From Rhodalgimonas zhirmunskyi (GTDB taxonomy: Bacteria; Pseudomonadota; Alphaproteobacteria; Rhodobacterales; Rhodobacteraceae), in NCBI GenBank assembly GCA_030848925.1, contig JANFFA010000007.1, positions 1 through 46,569 of the forward strand: a stretch of DNA of 46,569 nucleotides, given 5' to 3'. Position numbers and translations under genes: made by a program. Below are positions 8,008 through 18,315 of the stretch, one piece after another (position 1 is the first letter of the stretch; each line of letters starts with the position of its first letter). The notes beneath the pieces were generated by a model. It searched no databases, was not told where the DNA came from, and saw only the letters and a program-made list of their open reading frames with translations.

Positions 8008-8832
8008 TCATTCGCCTATCAGATCGGGCCAAAGCGCGGCATTGCGCCGGGCAAACCCGGCCAGATGCCCGACCTTGCCCAATCCGTGTGCCGCCGGGTT
8101 CAAAACGACATGCTCCTGCGCCGCCTGCGGATAGAGATCGCCAAGCTTTTCCACCACCCACGCCGGGATCATCTCGTCATCGGCCACCCCCACGGTGCGC
8201 AACTCCGCCCCCAGCGTCGAACTGTCCCACGGCGGCAGGCTGTCATCGGCATGATGAAACCCCTTCGTCGTGCACCAGTGCTTCCACTGCCGGAACACCG
8301 GCCCCGGAATATCCGCCCCCAGCCCGGAAAAACGACCCGGCACATATCCCGTCGTCGCCAGCAACACAGGCCCGATCCCGAACCACAGTGCCCGCGCCCC
8401 TGCCTGATAGGGCCACGGATGATCGCCCACATGGATCGGTCCCGAACAGATCGCAATCACCCGCACAATCCGCTCCAGCCCGTCTTGATAGCCAAGCATG
8501 AACCCGCCCAGCGAATGCCCGATCACCCAAAGCGGCAGATCGCTCTCGCAAGCCAGCCAATCTCGCGCCGCCTGCTGATCGTGAATACCCCAATCCGCCA
8601 TTGTCGCGCGTGAATGGCGCACGGCATCCTGCCCACTTTCGCCGAAATCGCGATAATCATAGGTCAGCGTGCTGACCCCCTGATCGGCCAGCCAACGCGC
8701 GAAATGGCGATAATAGCCCTGCGGCACCCCCGTCGCCGGGTTCAAAACGGCAACGGCGCGCGGCACCTCGGCACGGAAGAACCGCCCCGAAAGCCGCGCG
8801 CCCTGCGCTTCTATTGTGATCTCGTCGCTCAT
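8008..8832 (-). CDS. Alpha/beta hydrolase
   Basis: A 274-residue alpha/beta-hydrolase. The nucleophile elbow is GHSLGG with Ser107, preceded by an oxyanion-type region (LNPATGVPQGYY) and followed by an acid near GVADDEMIPAW and a candidate His in NPAAHGLGKVGH. It resembles uncharacterised serine aminopeptidase-like hydrolases; the substrate is not evident. The ATG at 8832 was chosen; an alternative ATG at 8895 adds a glycine/proline-rich tail. It lies 82 bases after fadH on the same strand and could be cotranscribed with it. Confidence 0.75.
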   Translation of the reverse strand: MSDEITIEAQGARLSGRFFRAEVPRAVAVLNPATGVPQGYYRHFARWLADQGVSTLTYDYRDFGESGQDAVRHSRATMADWGIHDQQAARDWLACESDLPLWVIGHSLGGFMLGYQDGLERIVRVIAICSGPIHVGDHPWPYQAGARALWFGIGPVLLATTGYVPGRFSGLGADIPGPVFRQWKHWCTTKGFHHADDSLPPWDSSTLGAELRTVGVADDEMIPAWVVEKLGDLYPQAAQEHVVLNPAAHGLGKVGHLAGFARRNAALWPDLIGE

Positions 8833-8914
8833 CGGTGCGCCGCCCGGCAGGGCGGGGCAGGGCGCAAAACCGCCCCCTCCTGCCACAATGAAAGCCATAG
8901 CAGCCGCATCGCCC

Positions 8915-10984
<2,070 letters not shown>

Positions 10985-11016
10985 TCACAGCCTGTCACGC
11001 CGAACCCAGCGTAATG

Positions 11017-11075
11017 CCTTTCATTTTTCCGACAAATACTCCGGGGGCTTGGGGGCTGGCCCCCAATTGGGCCTG
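11017..11075 (-). terminator. Roseobacter-type repeat with terminator-like hairpin
   Basis: A TGGGGGC/GCCCCCA hairpin (11050-11065) is followed on the minus strand by GGAGTATTTGTCGG and a GGAAAAATGAAAGG stretch. The latter part recurs at 19286-19309 with a single one-base gap. It lies after the ArsR gene and before fadH, so it probably ends the arsR transcript. The run after the stem is not a pure T tract, so efficiency is uncertain. Confidence 0.6.
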
Positions 11076-11103
11076 TGTTTTAGGGCTGGCTCAGCTGCCC
11101 GCC

Positions 11104-11442
11104 TTAGGGCGCGCCGTCAAAGGTCAGCGTTTCGATCAGCGGCGCACACAGCGCGGCTTCTCCGCCACAGCAATCTTCCAGCAGGAAACTCAGCAACCCG
11201 CGCAACCCCTCAAGATCGGCGAAATACCGGATCGAACGCCCCTCGCGCTTGTTCCGCACCAGCCCGGCACTCAACAACACCGCAAGGTTGGCCGACATCG
11301 TGTTTTGCCGTACCTCCAGCAGATCGGCGATTTCTCCGGCGGCCATCCCGTCCGCCCCGGCGCGGATCAGCGCGCGAAACACGTTCAGGCGGGTTTCCTG
11401 CGACAGCGCGGCAAAGGCCGCAAGGGCGTGGTTGGTTTCCAT
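11104..11442 (-). CDS. ArsR family metal/thiol-responsive repressor
   Basis: A 112-residue winged-helix protein of the ArsR/SmtB type: ALSQETRLNVFRALIRAG, recognition-helix region VRQNTMSANLAVLLSAGLV, and wing KREGRSIRYFADL. A vicinal Cys91-Cys92 pair and Cys99 near the C-terminus could bind As(III), Sb(III) or act as a thiol switch; similar Cys clusters occur in some alphaproteobacterial ArsR proteins. No arsenite exporter or arsenate reductase is nearby, so the target is unknown. A dyad, CATCTATCCAGATG, overlaps the start codon (11440-11453) and may be an autoregulatory site. Confidence 0.85.
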   Translation of the reverse strand: METNHALAAFAALSQETRLNVFRALIRAGADGMAAGEIADLLEVRQNTMSANLAVLLSAGLVRNKREGRSIRYFADLEGLRGLLSFLLEDCCGGEAALCAPLIETLTFDGAP

Positions 11443-11453
11443 CTATCCAGATG
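11440..11453. promoter_or_regulatory. Dyad overlapping the arsR-like start codon
   Basis: CATCT-ATCC-AGATG is a perfect 5-bp inverted repeat with a 4-base spacer that includes the ArsR-family gene's ATG (11440-11442, minus strand). Autorepression is common in this family, but the site is short and may be chance. Confidence 0.3.
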
Positions 11454-11485
11454 TATTGATACGCGATCCGCGCCGCAACCCGGGC

Positions 11486-11776
11486 TCAGCCGTTTTCAAC
11501 GATCAGCGGCGTCTCGAAATACTGGAACCGCGGCGCGCTGCCGTACATCTTTTCGGCCATCGCGCACCACGTCGCATCATGGGCCAGCTTCGCATCCTCG
11601 ATGGTGGGCCACAGGTAAACACCGCCCCCCTGCCGCCCTTCGTCATCGAACAGGTAATACTTGCGCACCAATGCGCCGTTCGCGCGCCAGCGCGGCATGG
11701 TCGTCTCGTAAAGCGCGATCACCTCGTCGCGCGTCATGCCCACGGGCAAATCAAACGTCACGATCTCGGTAATCAT
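11486..11776 (-). CDS. YdhR-like small protein (dimeric alpha+beta barrel type)
   Basis: A 96-residue protein beginning MITEIVTFDLPVGMTRDEV, with KYYLFDDEGRQGGGVYLW in the middle and an ending FQYFETPLIVENG. The pattern resembles YdhR-type proteins, proposed monooxygenase-like ferredoxin-fold dimers of unknown substrate. The Gly-Gly-Gly-Val-Tyr-Leu-Trp strand is the most family-like part. It is separated by 43 bases from the ArsR gene downstream. The function is a guess by fold. Confidence 0.6.
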   Translation of the reverse strand: MITEIVTFDLPVGMTRDEVIALYETTMPRWRANGALVRKYYLFDDEGRQGGGVYLWPTIEDAKLAHDATWCAMAEKMYGSAPRFQYFETPLIVENG

Positions 11777-11800
11777 CCGCGCCTCTCCCGTTCGCGATGG

Positions 11801-12181
11801 CTACATTGTATCAAGGCAATGCCGCCGGAACGCCCGCTTGAGCATGTCCAACTCGGCTCGCAACAGCTCGATCTCGGCCCGAATGTCATTCTCCACGCCC
11901 TCACCCGCGATCAGGGTGAAATGATCCAGCGTCTCGTCGGCGGCCTTGTCGCGGATCAGGAAGGTCTGCACCCCGTCATTGATCAGCCGCACTGGGATCG
12001 GCACGCGAAGGGTATACCCGCCCTGCTGATCCGCGATCAGTTCGACCCCTTCGATCGGCCGATCCTCAAGCGTGACCTCAACCTGCGGCAGGTCGGCGTG
12101 GCTCTCTTCCTTGACGCGGTGCAGGGTGCCTTCCCAGACCCCCTCCCTAAGCCGCGTTTTCGTGAGTATCAGATCGCTCAT
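11801..12181 (-). CDS. Conserved hypothetical protein with C-terminal heptad-like helix
   Basis: A 126-residue protein I cannot assign to a function. Residues 1-95 look beta-rich (VEVTLEDRPIEGVELIADQQ, YTLRVPIPVRLIND), and the last ~30 form a charged amphipathic helix (IRAEIELLRAELDMLKRAF) compatible with a short coiled coil. An AGAGGG ribosome-binding site precedes the ATG. It follows the DUF6478-like gene by 25 bases on the same strand, suggesting the two act together. Confidence 0.7.
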   Translation of the reverse strand: MSDLILTKTRLREGVWEGTLHRVKEESHADLPQVEVTLEDRPIEGVELIADQQGGYTLRVPIPVRLINDGVQTFLIRDKAADETLDHFTLIAGEGVENDIRAEIELLRAELDMLKRAFRRHCLDTM

Positions 12182-12206
12182 CGCGCCCTCTTGAAAAATT
12201 CCGGCA

Positions 12207-12995
12207 TCACAATTCAGCCCGCGGCCTGCGCGAGAATGTCAAATCCCGCAGCGTCACCTGGTTCATCTCCGGCCCCTCGAAAATCAGGTCGAGCCACATC
12301 TTCTCGACCCGCTTTTCGTTCAGGTTGGTATAGGCCAGATCGAATTCCACCATCACATTCTCGGTTCCAAGCGGCAATTCCCGCACGATCTGTTCGGTGT
12401 TGGGCCCATGCTTGATGTTGAGCCGCGCGAAAATCTCCAGCGGCTTCTCCATCTCCACGATGGTATCAACCCTTAGCAGGTGCTTGCGCTTCAACCCCTG
12501 CGCCGCCTCATCGGGAAAATCCACAACGACGGACAGGAACGAGCCGTCGAAATTGAACACGTCAAGACGCAGTCCGTATGGCGCCAGATCGGCCTCACGC
12601 CGGTTGCGCAACTGGCGCAGGGTCAATTCGGACCGCGCGCAATCATGAAACAACGTCACCTCGCGGCCCAGCATGCTTTTCGACTCGACCGAGCTCATCC
12701 CCGGCACCGGCAGCGGCCCGCGCCAAAGCTCTGGCCGCCAGGACCAGTCGGCATCAAACGGTTTCGGAAAGCTCTGCGAGCCAATGATCGGCAATGCCAA
12801 ACGGCTTTCCGATATGTGGATCAGCTTGTCGAGATGCGCCTTCAGACGCCGTGCCCGGCTGCGATCCTGCCTGAGTTCGCTCAGGTCCGTGCTCGCCGCA
12901 TGACGTGCCGCGCGTGACCACCGGCGCAATGACGCCTGATAGATCAATTCTCGCACTACGCCTTTTCGTCTGGCCATCCTGCCCGGCACCTTCAT
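12207..12995 (-). CDS. DUF6478-like conserved protein
   Basis: A 262-residue protein of a family I associate with Rhodobacteraceae. The N-terminus is strongly basic (MKVPGRMARRKGVVREL). The middle contains ADWSWRPELWRGPLPVPG, a conserved-looking aromatic block, and LFHDCARSELTLRQL. The C-terminal half is beta-rich with LRLDVFNFDGSFLSVVVDFP. No enzyme motif, signal peptide or membrane helix is seen. ATG 12995 was chosen over 13016 because CGGGGA lies 6 bases before it. It probably forms an operon with the 11801-12181 gene. Confidence 0.7.
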   Translation of the reverse strand: MKVPGRMARRKGVVRELIYQASLRRWSRAARHAASTDLSELRQDRSRARRLKAHLDKLIHISESRLALPIIGSQSFPKPFDADWSWRPELWRGPLPVPGMSSVESKSMLGREVTLFHDCARSELTLRQLRNRREADLAPYGLRLDVFNFDGSFLSVVVDFPDEAAQGLKRKHLLRVDTIVEMEKPLEIFARLNIKHGPNTEQIVRELPLGTENVMVEFDLAYTNLNEKRVEKMWLDLIFEGPEMNQVTLRDLTFSRRPRAEL

Positions 12996-13138
12996 GTCAT
13001 CCCCGTTTCCATACATAGCGGAAACAGTGTTAACGAAAAGAATAGATTAAGGAAAATTTAGAAACAATTCCTGTTGCGGGGCCAAAGCCGACAAATCCGC
13101 AAGGCACTTGTCGCAAGCCCCCGCCAGACAACCGGTGT

Positions 13139-13843
13139 TCATTTCGCCTTCAGCTTCGCCGCCTGTTCCGGTGAAAGGCGCAGCGGAGAGGCCTCGCGCA
13201 GGTTCTCGGCCAGCGCAAGGATCAGGGCGCGGCCCCGCTCGCCGGCATAGCTGCTGCCATTGGGCGCATAAAGCGCCAGCCCCACAAGCTGCCCATTGAT
13301 CAGCATCGCCCCGCGCCAGTATTTCGGATCGCCTCCGGGCAACACGGCGTTGCCGCCACGATCCAGCTGGATCAGGGAAAGACCGTCACCGTTCTCATGC
13401 CGGATCGCCTGCGCGGGGGCCAAGACGCTCGCCATCGCCTGCGCTGTAGGCACTTCCTGCTTCACAAGACGCGGCTGAACCGAAACGGTCATCACGACCG
13501 GTTCGACATCCGCCCCGGCATAATCGCCCCGCAAACTGTTGCACGACGCGATCAGCGCAAAGCCACTCACCCCGCGCTTCAGGCTGCCTTGATCGATGCA
13601 ATAGCCGCGCGGCGGCCGGATCACGACCTTGCCCCGCGCCATCTCGACTTCGCGCAAAACCGGCGCCTTGGGTTGCGCCTTCTTGTCAGCCGCGCCGTCA
13701 CGAGGCGTCAGGAAAGCCAAGCCTTCCCCCCCTTCAAGACAGCCCGACAGCGCCAGGCACAGGCCCAGCGCTGCACTCCCCCGCGCACCACCTCTTACAA
13801 GGCGGCGCAGCCGGGTCAGCGGATCAGAGATCCATGTAGACAT
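13139..13843 (-). CDS. Putative lipoprotein of unknown function
   Basis: A 234-residue protein with an arginine-rich N-terminus, a hydrophobic stretch and a lipobox LSGC (Cys35), so it should be lipid-anchored in the envelope. The mature part has VIRPPRGYCIDQGSL and a second Cys in ALIASCNSLRG; these may form a disulfide. It ends in a Pro/Ala/Lys tail. I recognise no named family. Its start lies inside the last 20 bases of ilvD (ilvD stop 13824-13826), so the two genes are translationally coupled, though no functional link is known. Confidence 0.75.
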   Translation of the reverse strand: MSTWISDPLTRLRRLVRGGARGSAALGLCLALSGCLEGGEGLAFLTPRDGAADKKAQPKAPVLREVEMARGKVVIRPPRGYCIDQGSLKRGVSGFALIASCNSLRGDYAGADVEPVVMTVSVQPRLVKQEVPTAQAMASVLAPAQAIRHENGDGLSLIQLDRGGNAVLPGGDPKYWRGAMLINGQLVGLALYAPNGSSYAGERGRALILALAENLREASPLRLSPEQAAKLKAK

Positions 13844-15581
13844 GCTTCTCGCGGTCGCCGCCCGGGTGGGTCACCGCGCCCTTGTAGGTGGCACCGACCT
13901 GCTGGGCGTATTTCCACAGCGCACCGCTGGCATAGATCGTGTCGCGCGGGCCTTTCCAATCGGCCTTGCGTTTTTCCAGTTCCTCGTCGGACAGGTCGAC
14001 GCTGATCTCGCCGGTGGTGGCGTCGATGGTGATGATGTCGCCATTCTTGAGCAGCGCAATCGGCCCGCAATGCGCCGCCTCCGGCCCCACGTGGCCGACA
14101 CAGAAGCCCCGCGTCGCGCCCGAGAACCGACCATCGGTGATCAGCGCCACTTTCTTGCCCATGCCCTGACCGCTCAGCGCGGCGGTGGTGGACAGCATTT
14201 CACGCATGCCGGGGCCGCCTGCGGGGCCCTCGTTGCGGATGACGATCACTTCGCCTTCCGCGTATTCGCGCTGCTTCACTGCCTCGAACGCATCTTCCTC
14301 GCATTCGAACACCCGCGCCGGGCCGACGAAACGCTGTTCCTGCGTCGGAATGCCCGCCACCTTCACGATGGCACCTTCCGGCGCAAGGTTGCCTTTCAGC
14401 CCGACAACACCGCCGGTCTTGGTCAGCGGTGCGCTGATCGGATAGATCACGCGGCCATCGGCCTCGCGCTCGACGGTATCAAGCTCTTCGCCAATCGTGC
14501 GCCCGCTCGCGGTGATGCAATCCTCGTGGATCAGGCCCGCCTTGCGCAGCTCCTTCATCACCACCGGGATACCGCCCGCATCGAACAGGTCTTTCGCCAC
14601 ATAGGCGCCACCTGGCTTGAGGTCGACGAAATAGGGCGTGTCGCGGAAGATGTCGCACACGTCTTCAAGGAAAAAGTCGATCCCCGCCTCATGCGCAATC
14701 GCCGGAAGGTGCAGGCCCGCATTGGTGCTGCCCCCGGTGCAGGCCACGACCCGCGCCGCGTTCTCAAGGCTCTTGCGCGTCACCACGTCGCGCGCGCGAA
14801 TGTTCTTCTCGATCAGGTTCATCACAGCGCGCCCCGAGGCCTCGCCATACTGATCGCGGCTTTCATAGGGGGCGGGCATGCCCGAACTGTTGAGGAGCGC
14901 CAGACCGATCGCCTCGGACACACATGCCATGGTGTTGGCGGTGAACTGCCCGCCACACGCGCCCGACGACGGGCAGGCGACCCGCTCAAGCATGTCCAGC
15001 GCCTTGTCCGACATCTCGTGATTCTGGTGCCGGCCCACGGCCTCGAACATATCCTGCACGGTCAGGTCGCGGGTGCGGAAATCTTCCGGAATTTCGTCCA
15101 CCTGCGGCGCCTTGCCCGGAAGGATCGACCCGCCATAGATAAAGACCGACGGCGTGTTGAGCCGCACCATGGCCATCATCATCCCCGGCAGGGACTTGTC
15201 ACAACCCGCAAGCCCGACGACGGCATCATAGCAATGCCCCCGCATGGTCAACTCGACCGTGTCGGCAATCGCCTCGCGGCTGGCCAAAGACGAGCGCATG
15301 CCTTCGTGGCCCATCGCGATGCCGTCGGTGACGGTGATGGTGGTGAATTCACGCGGGGTGCCATGAGCTTCCTTGACGCCCATCTTTACCGCCTGCGCCT
15401 GACGCGACAGCGCGATGTTACACGGCGCGGCTTCGTTCCAGCAGGTTGCGACACCGACCAGAGGCTGGTGAATTTCCGTATCCGACAGGCCCATCGCATA
15501 AAGGTAGGACCGGTGCGGCGCCCGCTCGGGGCCTTCCGTCACATGGCGGCTGGGCAGTTTGGATTTGTCGAACTGGGTCAT
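13824..15581 (-). CDS. ilvD: Dihydroxy-acid dehydratase
   Basis: A 585-residue IlvD/Edd-family enzyme that dehydrates 2,3-dihydroxy acids to 2-keto acids in valine and isoleucine synthesis. Iron-sulfur cluster cysteines are present in ATCWNEAAPCN (Cys47), AGCDKSLPGM and CPSSGACGGQFTANTM; the GGSTNAGLHLPAIAHEAGI and GRFSGATRGFCVGHV signatures are intact. The ATG at 15581 gives the family-like MTQFDKSKLPSRHVTEG; upstream in-frame sequence is not conserved-looking. Length is normal. The lipoprotein gene overlaps its 3' end. Confidence 0.96.
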   Translation of the reverse strand: MTQFDKSKLPSRHVTEGPERAPHRSYLYAMGLSDTEIHQPLVGVATCWNEAAPCNIALSRQAQAVKMGVKEAHGTPREFTTITVTDGIAMGHEGMRSSLASREAIADTVELTMRGHCYDAVVGLAGCDKSLPGMMMAMVRLNTPSVFIYGGSILPGKAPQVDEIPEDFRTRDLTVQDMFEAVGRHQNHEMSDKALDMLERVACPSSGACGGQFTANTMACVSEAIGLALLNSSGMPAPYESRDQYGEASGRAVMNLIEKNIRARDVVTRKSLENAARVVACTGGSTNAGLHLPAIAHEAGIDFFLEDVCDIFRDTPYFVDLKPGGAYVAKDLFDAGGIPVVMKELRKAGLIHEDCITASGRTIGEELDTVEREADGRVIYPISAPLTKTGGVVGLKGNLAPEGAIVKVAGIPTQEQRFVGPARVFECEEDAFEAVKQREYAEGEVIVIRNEGPAGGPGMREMLSTTAALSGQGMGKKVALITDGRFSGATRGFCVGHVGPEAAHCGPIALLKNGDIITIDATTGEISVDLSDEELEKRKADWKGPRDTIYASGALWKYAQQVGATYKGAVTHPGGDREKHVYMDL

Positions 15582-15899
15582 CAGGGCCTCCCCGGGCAAA
15601 AATGTCTCGCGCTTTGGCATACGCAATGCGCCGGGGGCAGACAAGGCCAACATGCCTCTCGCGTTGTCCCGACCTTCCACGCCGCTGTCACGCCCATGTC
15701 ACGCCCATGCCGCGCGATAGCGGAGCGAGAAGAGAACACACAGGACCAACGCCACCCGCCGACAACGCCGCCGGACCCCCTGCGCAACACCTCCCGCCGT
15801 CTACCCACTTGAGGTATCGCCGATTCCGAACCATCTTGGCGGGCAGGCGGCCCTGACACGGGGCGCGCAATCTGCACGATCACCGAAAACGGAGTTGGA
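15582..15899. other. Divergent intergenic region between ilvD and the AI-2E permease
   Basis: A 318-bp stretch that must carry promoters for both divergent genes. It contains an 11-bp direct duplication (TGTCACGCCCA twice, 15686-15707). No leader peptide with branched-chain codons or attenuator is apparent, and I find no convincing ORF. Confidence 0.4.
15686..15707. repeat. Short tandem duplication
   Basis: Two back-to-back copies of TGTCACGCCCA upstream of ilvD. It could be a pair of regulator half sites or replication slippage. Confidence 0.6.
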
Positions 15900-16931
15900 A
15901 TGCGGAACGCAACCTACGGAACTGCGCTGACCCTGATGATCGGATGGCTCCTCTGGATCGGCAAGCCGGTCCTGTTGCCGGTGCTGGCCGCCGTGATTTC
16001 CGTCTATATCCTGCTCACCGCAGCGCAAAGCATGCGGCACCTGCCGATCCTCGGCCGCCTGCCCGCGTGGGTCCAGCGCACGGTGATCCTGCTGGGCTTC
16101 ACCTTCATCGTGATCATGCTGTTCATCCTCGTCATCAACAACCTCGCACAGGTGGCGGCGGCCCTGCCACGCTACGAGGCCAACCTCGAAATCCTCATCT
16201 CGCGCATCGCCAATATCCTCGGCATCGAGGGCGAACCGACATGGGAAAACGTCCGCAGCGTGACGCTCGATCAGGTGGATTTCCGCTCTTGGATCGCCCC
16301 GGCACTCCTGTCCCTGCGCGCCTTCGGGGTCACGCTTTTCCTCGTGGTTCTCTACGCCAGCTTCCTCACCGCCGAACGCGGCGCCATGGCGCGCAAGGTG
16401 GTCATGGCGCTGGGCGGGGAAGAGGCGGGCGCCCGCGCGATCTCGCTCCTGACGCGCATCAACGAACGCATCGGACAGTATCTGTTCGTCAAGACCGTGC
16501 TGAACGTGATCCTCGGCGCGCTCTCTTTCGTGATCCTGCTGGTTCTGGGCATCGAATTCGCCCTGTTCTGGGCGGTGCTCATCGCGTTCTTGAATTACAT
16601 CCCCTACATCGGCTCGATGATCGGCGTGATCTTCCCGGTCCTGCTCAGCCTTGCGCAATTCGGCTCCCTTGGCATGGCAGGGGCGGCGATGGTCTCGCTC
16701 ACCGCGGCGCAGCTTTTCGTCGGCGCCTATCTCGAACCGCGTATGATGGGGCGCGCATTCAACCTCAGCCCCTTCATCGTGCTGCTCGCCCTCGCGTTCT
16801 GGAGCACACTCTGGGGCCTGCCCGGCGCGCTCCTCGCCGTTCCGCTGACATCCAGCCTCGTGCTTCTGCTGGCCGAAATCAAACCCGTGCGCCCGATCGC
16901 CATCCTGCTGTCCGCCAACGGCAAGGTCTGA
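15900..16931 (+). CDS. AI-2E family transporter (PerM/TqsA-like)
   Basis: A 343-residue integral membrane protein with the family layout: two N-terminal hydrophobic hairpins, a hydrophilic region of ~80 residues (about 95-150), then a cluster of helices containing the conserved NYIPYIGSMIGVIFPV and AYLEPRMMGRAFNLSP motifs. Family members have been linked to AI-2 export, Na+(Li+)/H+ antiport or other roles; function cannot be fixed by sequence. The first residues look like the real start, although no strong ribosome-binding site precedes 15900. Confidence 0.85.
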   Translation: MRNATYGTALTLMIGWLLWIGKPVLLPVLAAVISVYILLTAAQSMRHLPILGRLPAWVQRTVILLGFTFIVIMLFILVINNLAQVAAALPRYEANLEILISRIANILGIEGEPTWENVRSVTLDQVDFRSWIAPALLSLRAFGVTLFLVVLYASFLTAERGAMARKVVMALGGEEAGARAISLLTRINERIGQYLFVKTVLNVILGALSFVILLVLGIEFALFWAVLIAFLNYIPYIGSMIGVIFPVLLSLAQFGSLGMAGAAMVSLTAAQLFVGAYLEPRMMGRAFNLSPFIVLLALAFWSTLWGLPGALLAVPLTSSLVLLLAEIKPVRPIAILLSANGKV

Positions 16932-17049
16932 GGTCCCACACGTCCCCCCGGCGCGATCCGTCGCATCCCGTGACGCAACGCTCCACATTTCCTGAATTGA
17001 CGCGCGGTGCCCCCCGGCTACTCTCACAGCGCGCATGAAGGACAGGCCG

Positions 17050-18297
17050 ATGACCCCGAAACCCCAATCCACCTCGCTGATGACCCCGGTGCTGATCGCG
17101 GGCTGCGTGCTCGTGCTGGTCTCCTTCGCCATCCGCGCCAGCTTCGGCCTGTTCCAGATCCCCATCGCGGATGAATTCGGCTGGGCGCGCTCGGAATTTT
17201 CCATGGCCATCGCGATCCAGAACCTGTTCTGGGGCATCGGTCAGCCGATCTTTGGCGCGCTGGCTGAAAAGATCGGCGACCGCCGCGCCATCATCATCGG
17301 CGCACTCACCTACGCCGGCGGGCTTGTGGCCTCGTCCTTCGCCACCACCCCCGGCGCGCACCAGTTTTACGAGATGTTCGTCGGCTTCGGCATCGCCGGT
17401 ACCGGCTTCGGCGTCATCCTCGCCGTGGTCGGGCGCGCCGCCTCGGATGAACACCGCTCGATGAGCCTCGCCATCGCCACCGCCGCCGGATCGGCCGGAC
17501 AGATCGTCGGCCCGCCGCTGGCCGAGGTGCTGCTCTCATTCATGCCATGGGCGCAGGTCTTCGTCGTCTTCGCAGCGATGATCCTCGCCGCGCTGCTGGT
17601 GCTGCCGATGATGCGCAGCCCCGCTCCGCCCGCCACCCGTGCCGAGCTTGAGGAAACCATGGGTCAGATCCTGGTCCGCGCCCTGCGCGATCCTTCCTAC
17701 ACGCTGATCTTTCTGGGGTTCTTTTCCTGCGGCTACCAACTCGCCTTCATCACCGCCCATTTCCCCGCCTTCGTGACGGAAATGTGCGGCCCCATCGCCG
17801 CCGACGGGCTGCTGCATTCCATGGGTATCACCACCACCTCGCGGCTTGGTGCGGTGGCCATCGCCGTGATCGGCTTCGCCAATATCGCGGGCACGCTTAC
17901 GGCGGGCTGGCTCGGCAATCGCTTCCCGCGCAAATACCTGCTGGTGGCGATCTATACCGGGCGCACGCTGATCGCAGCGGCCTTCATCCTGGCCCCGATG
18001 ACACCGGCCACGGTGCTGTTGTTCTCGGTCTCCATGGGCGCGCTCTGGCTGGCGACGGTGCCGCTCACCTCGGGCCTCATCGCGCATATTTACGGGCTAC
18101 GCTACATGGGCACGCTCTATGGCATCGTGTTCTTTTCCCACCAGTTGGGAAGCTTCCTTGGCGTCTGGCTCGGAGGGCGGATGTATGACGCCTACGGAAG
18201 TTACACCGTGGTCTGGTGGGTCGGCGTCGGCATCGGCGCTTTCTCGGCGATCGTGCACCTGCCGGTCAGGGAACAGCGGCTTTCGGTGCCTGCCTGA
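17050..18297 (+). CDS. MFS permease (oxalate/formate antiporter-like group)
   Basis: A 415-residue major facilitator with 12 predicted helices. The loop 2-3 motif appears as ALAEKIGDRRAIIIGAL, and the second half contains GWLGNRFPRKYLLVAIY, the repeated version. It resembles monocarboxylate or oxalate:formate antiporter-like permeases. The ATG at 17050 has AAGGA upstream; an alternative start is 17035. It is 118 bases downstream of the AI-2E gene on the same strand and convergent with the next gene. The substrate is unknown. Confidence 0.85.
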   Translation: MTPKPQSTSLMTPVLIAGCVLVLVSFAIRASFGLFQIPIADEFGWARSEFSMAIAIQNLFWGIGQPIFGALAEKIGDRRAIIIGALTYAGGLVASSFATTPGAHQFYEMFVGFGIAGTGFGVILAVVGRAASDEHRSMSLAIATAAGSAGQIVGPPLAEVLLSFMPWAQVFVVFAAMILAALLVLPMMRSPAPPATRAELEETMGQILVRALRDPSYTLIFLGFFSCGYQLAFITAHFPAFVTEMCGPIAADGLLHSMGITTTSRLGAVAIAVIGFANIAGTLTAGWLGNRFPRKYLLVAIYTGRTLIAAAFILAPMTPATVLLFSVSMGALWLATVPLTSGLIAHIYGLRYMGTLYGIVFFSHQLGSFLGVWLGGRMYDAYGSYTVVWWVGVGIGAFSAIVHLPVREQRLSVPA

Positions 18298-18315
18298 CCT
18301 GCGGGCGAGACGGCC

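Noticed and set aside
13629-15812. 727-codon open frame opposite ilvD
   Set aside because: Shadow of ilvD; no recognisable motifs and no ribosome-binding site.
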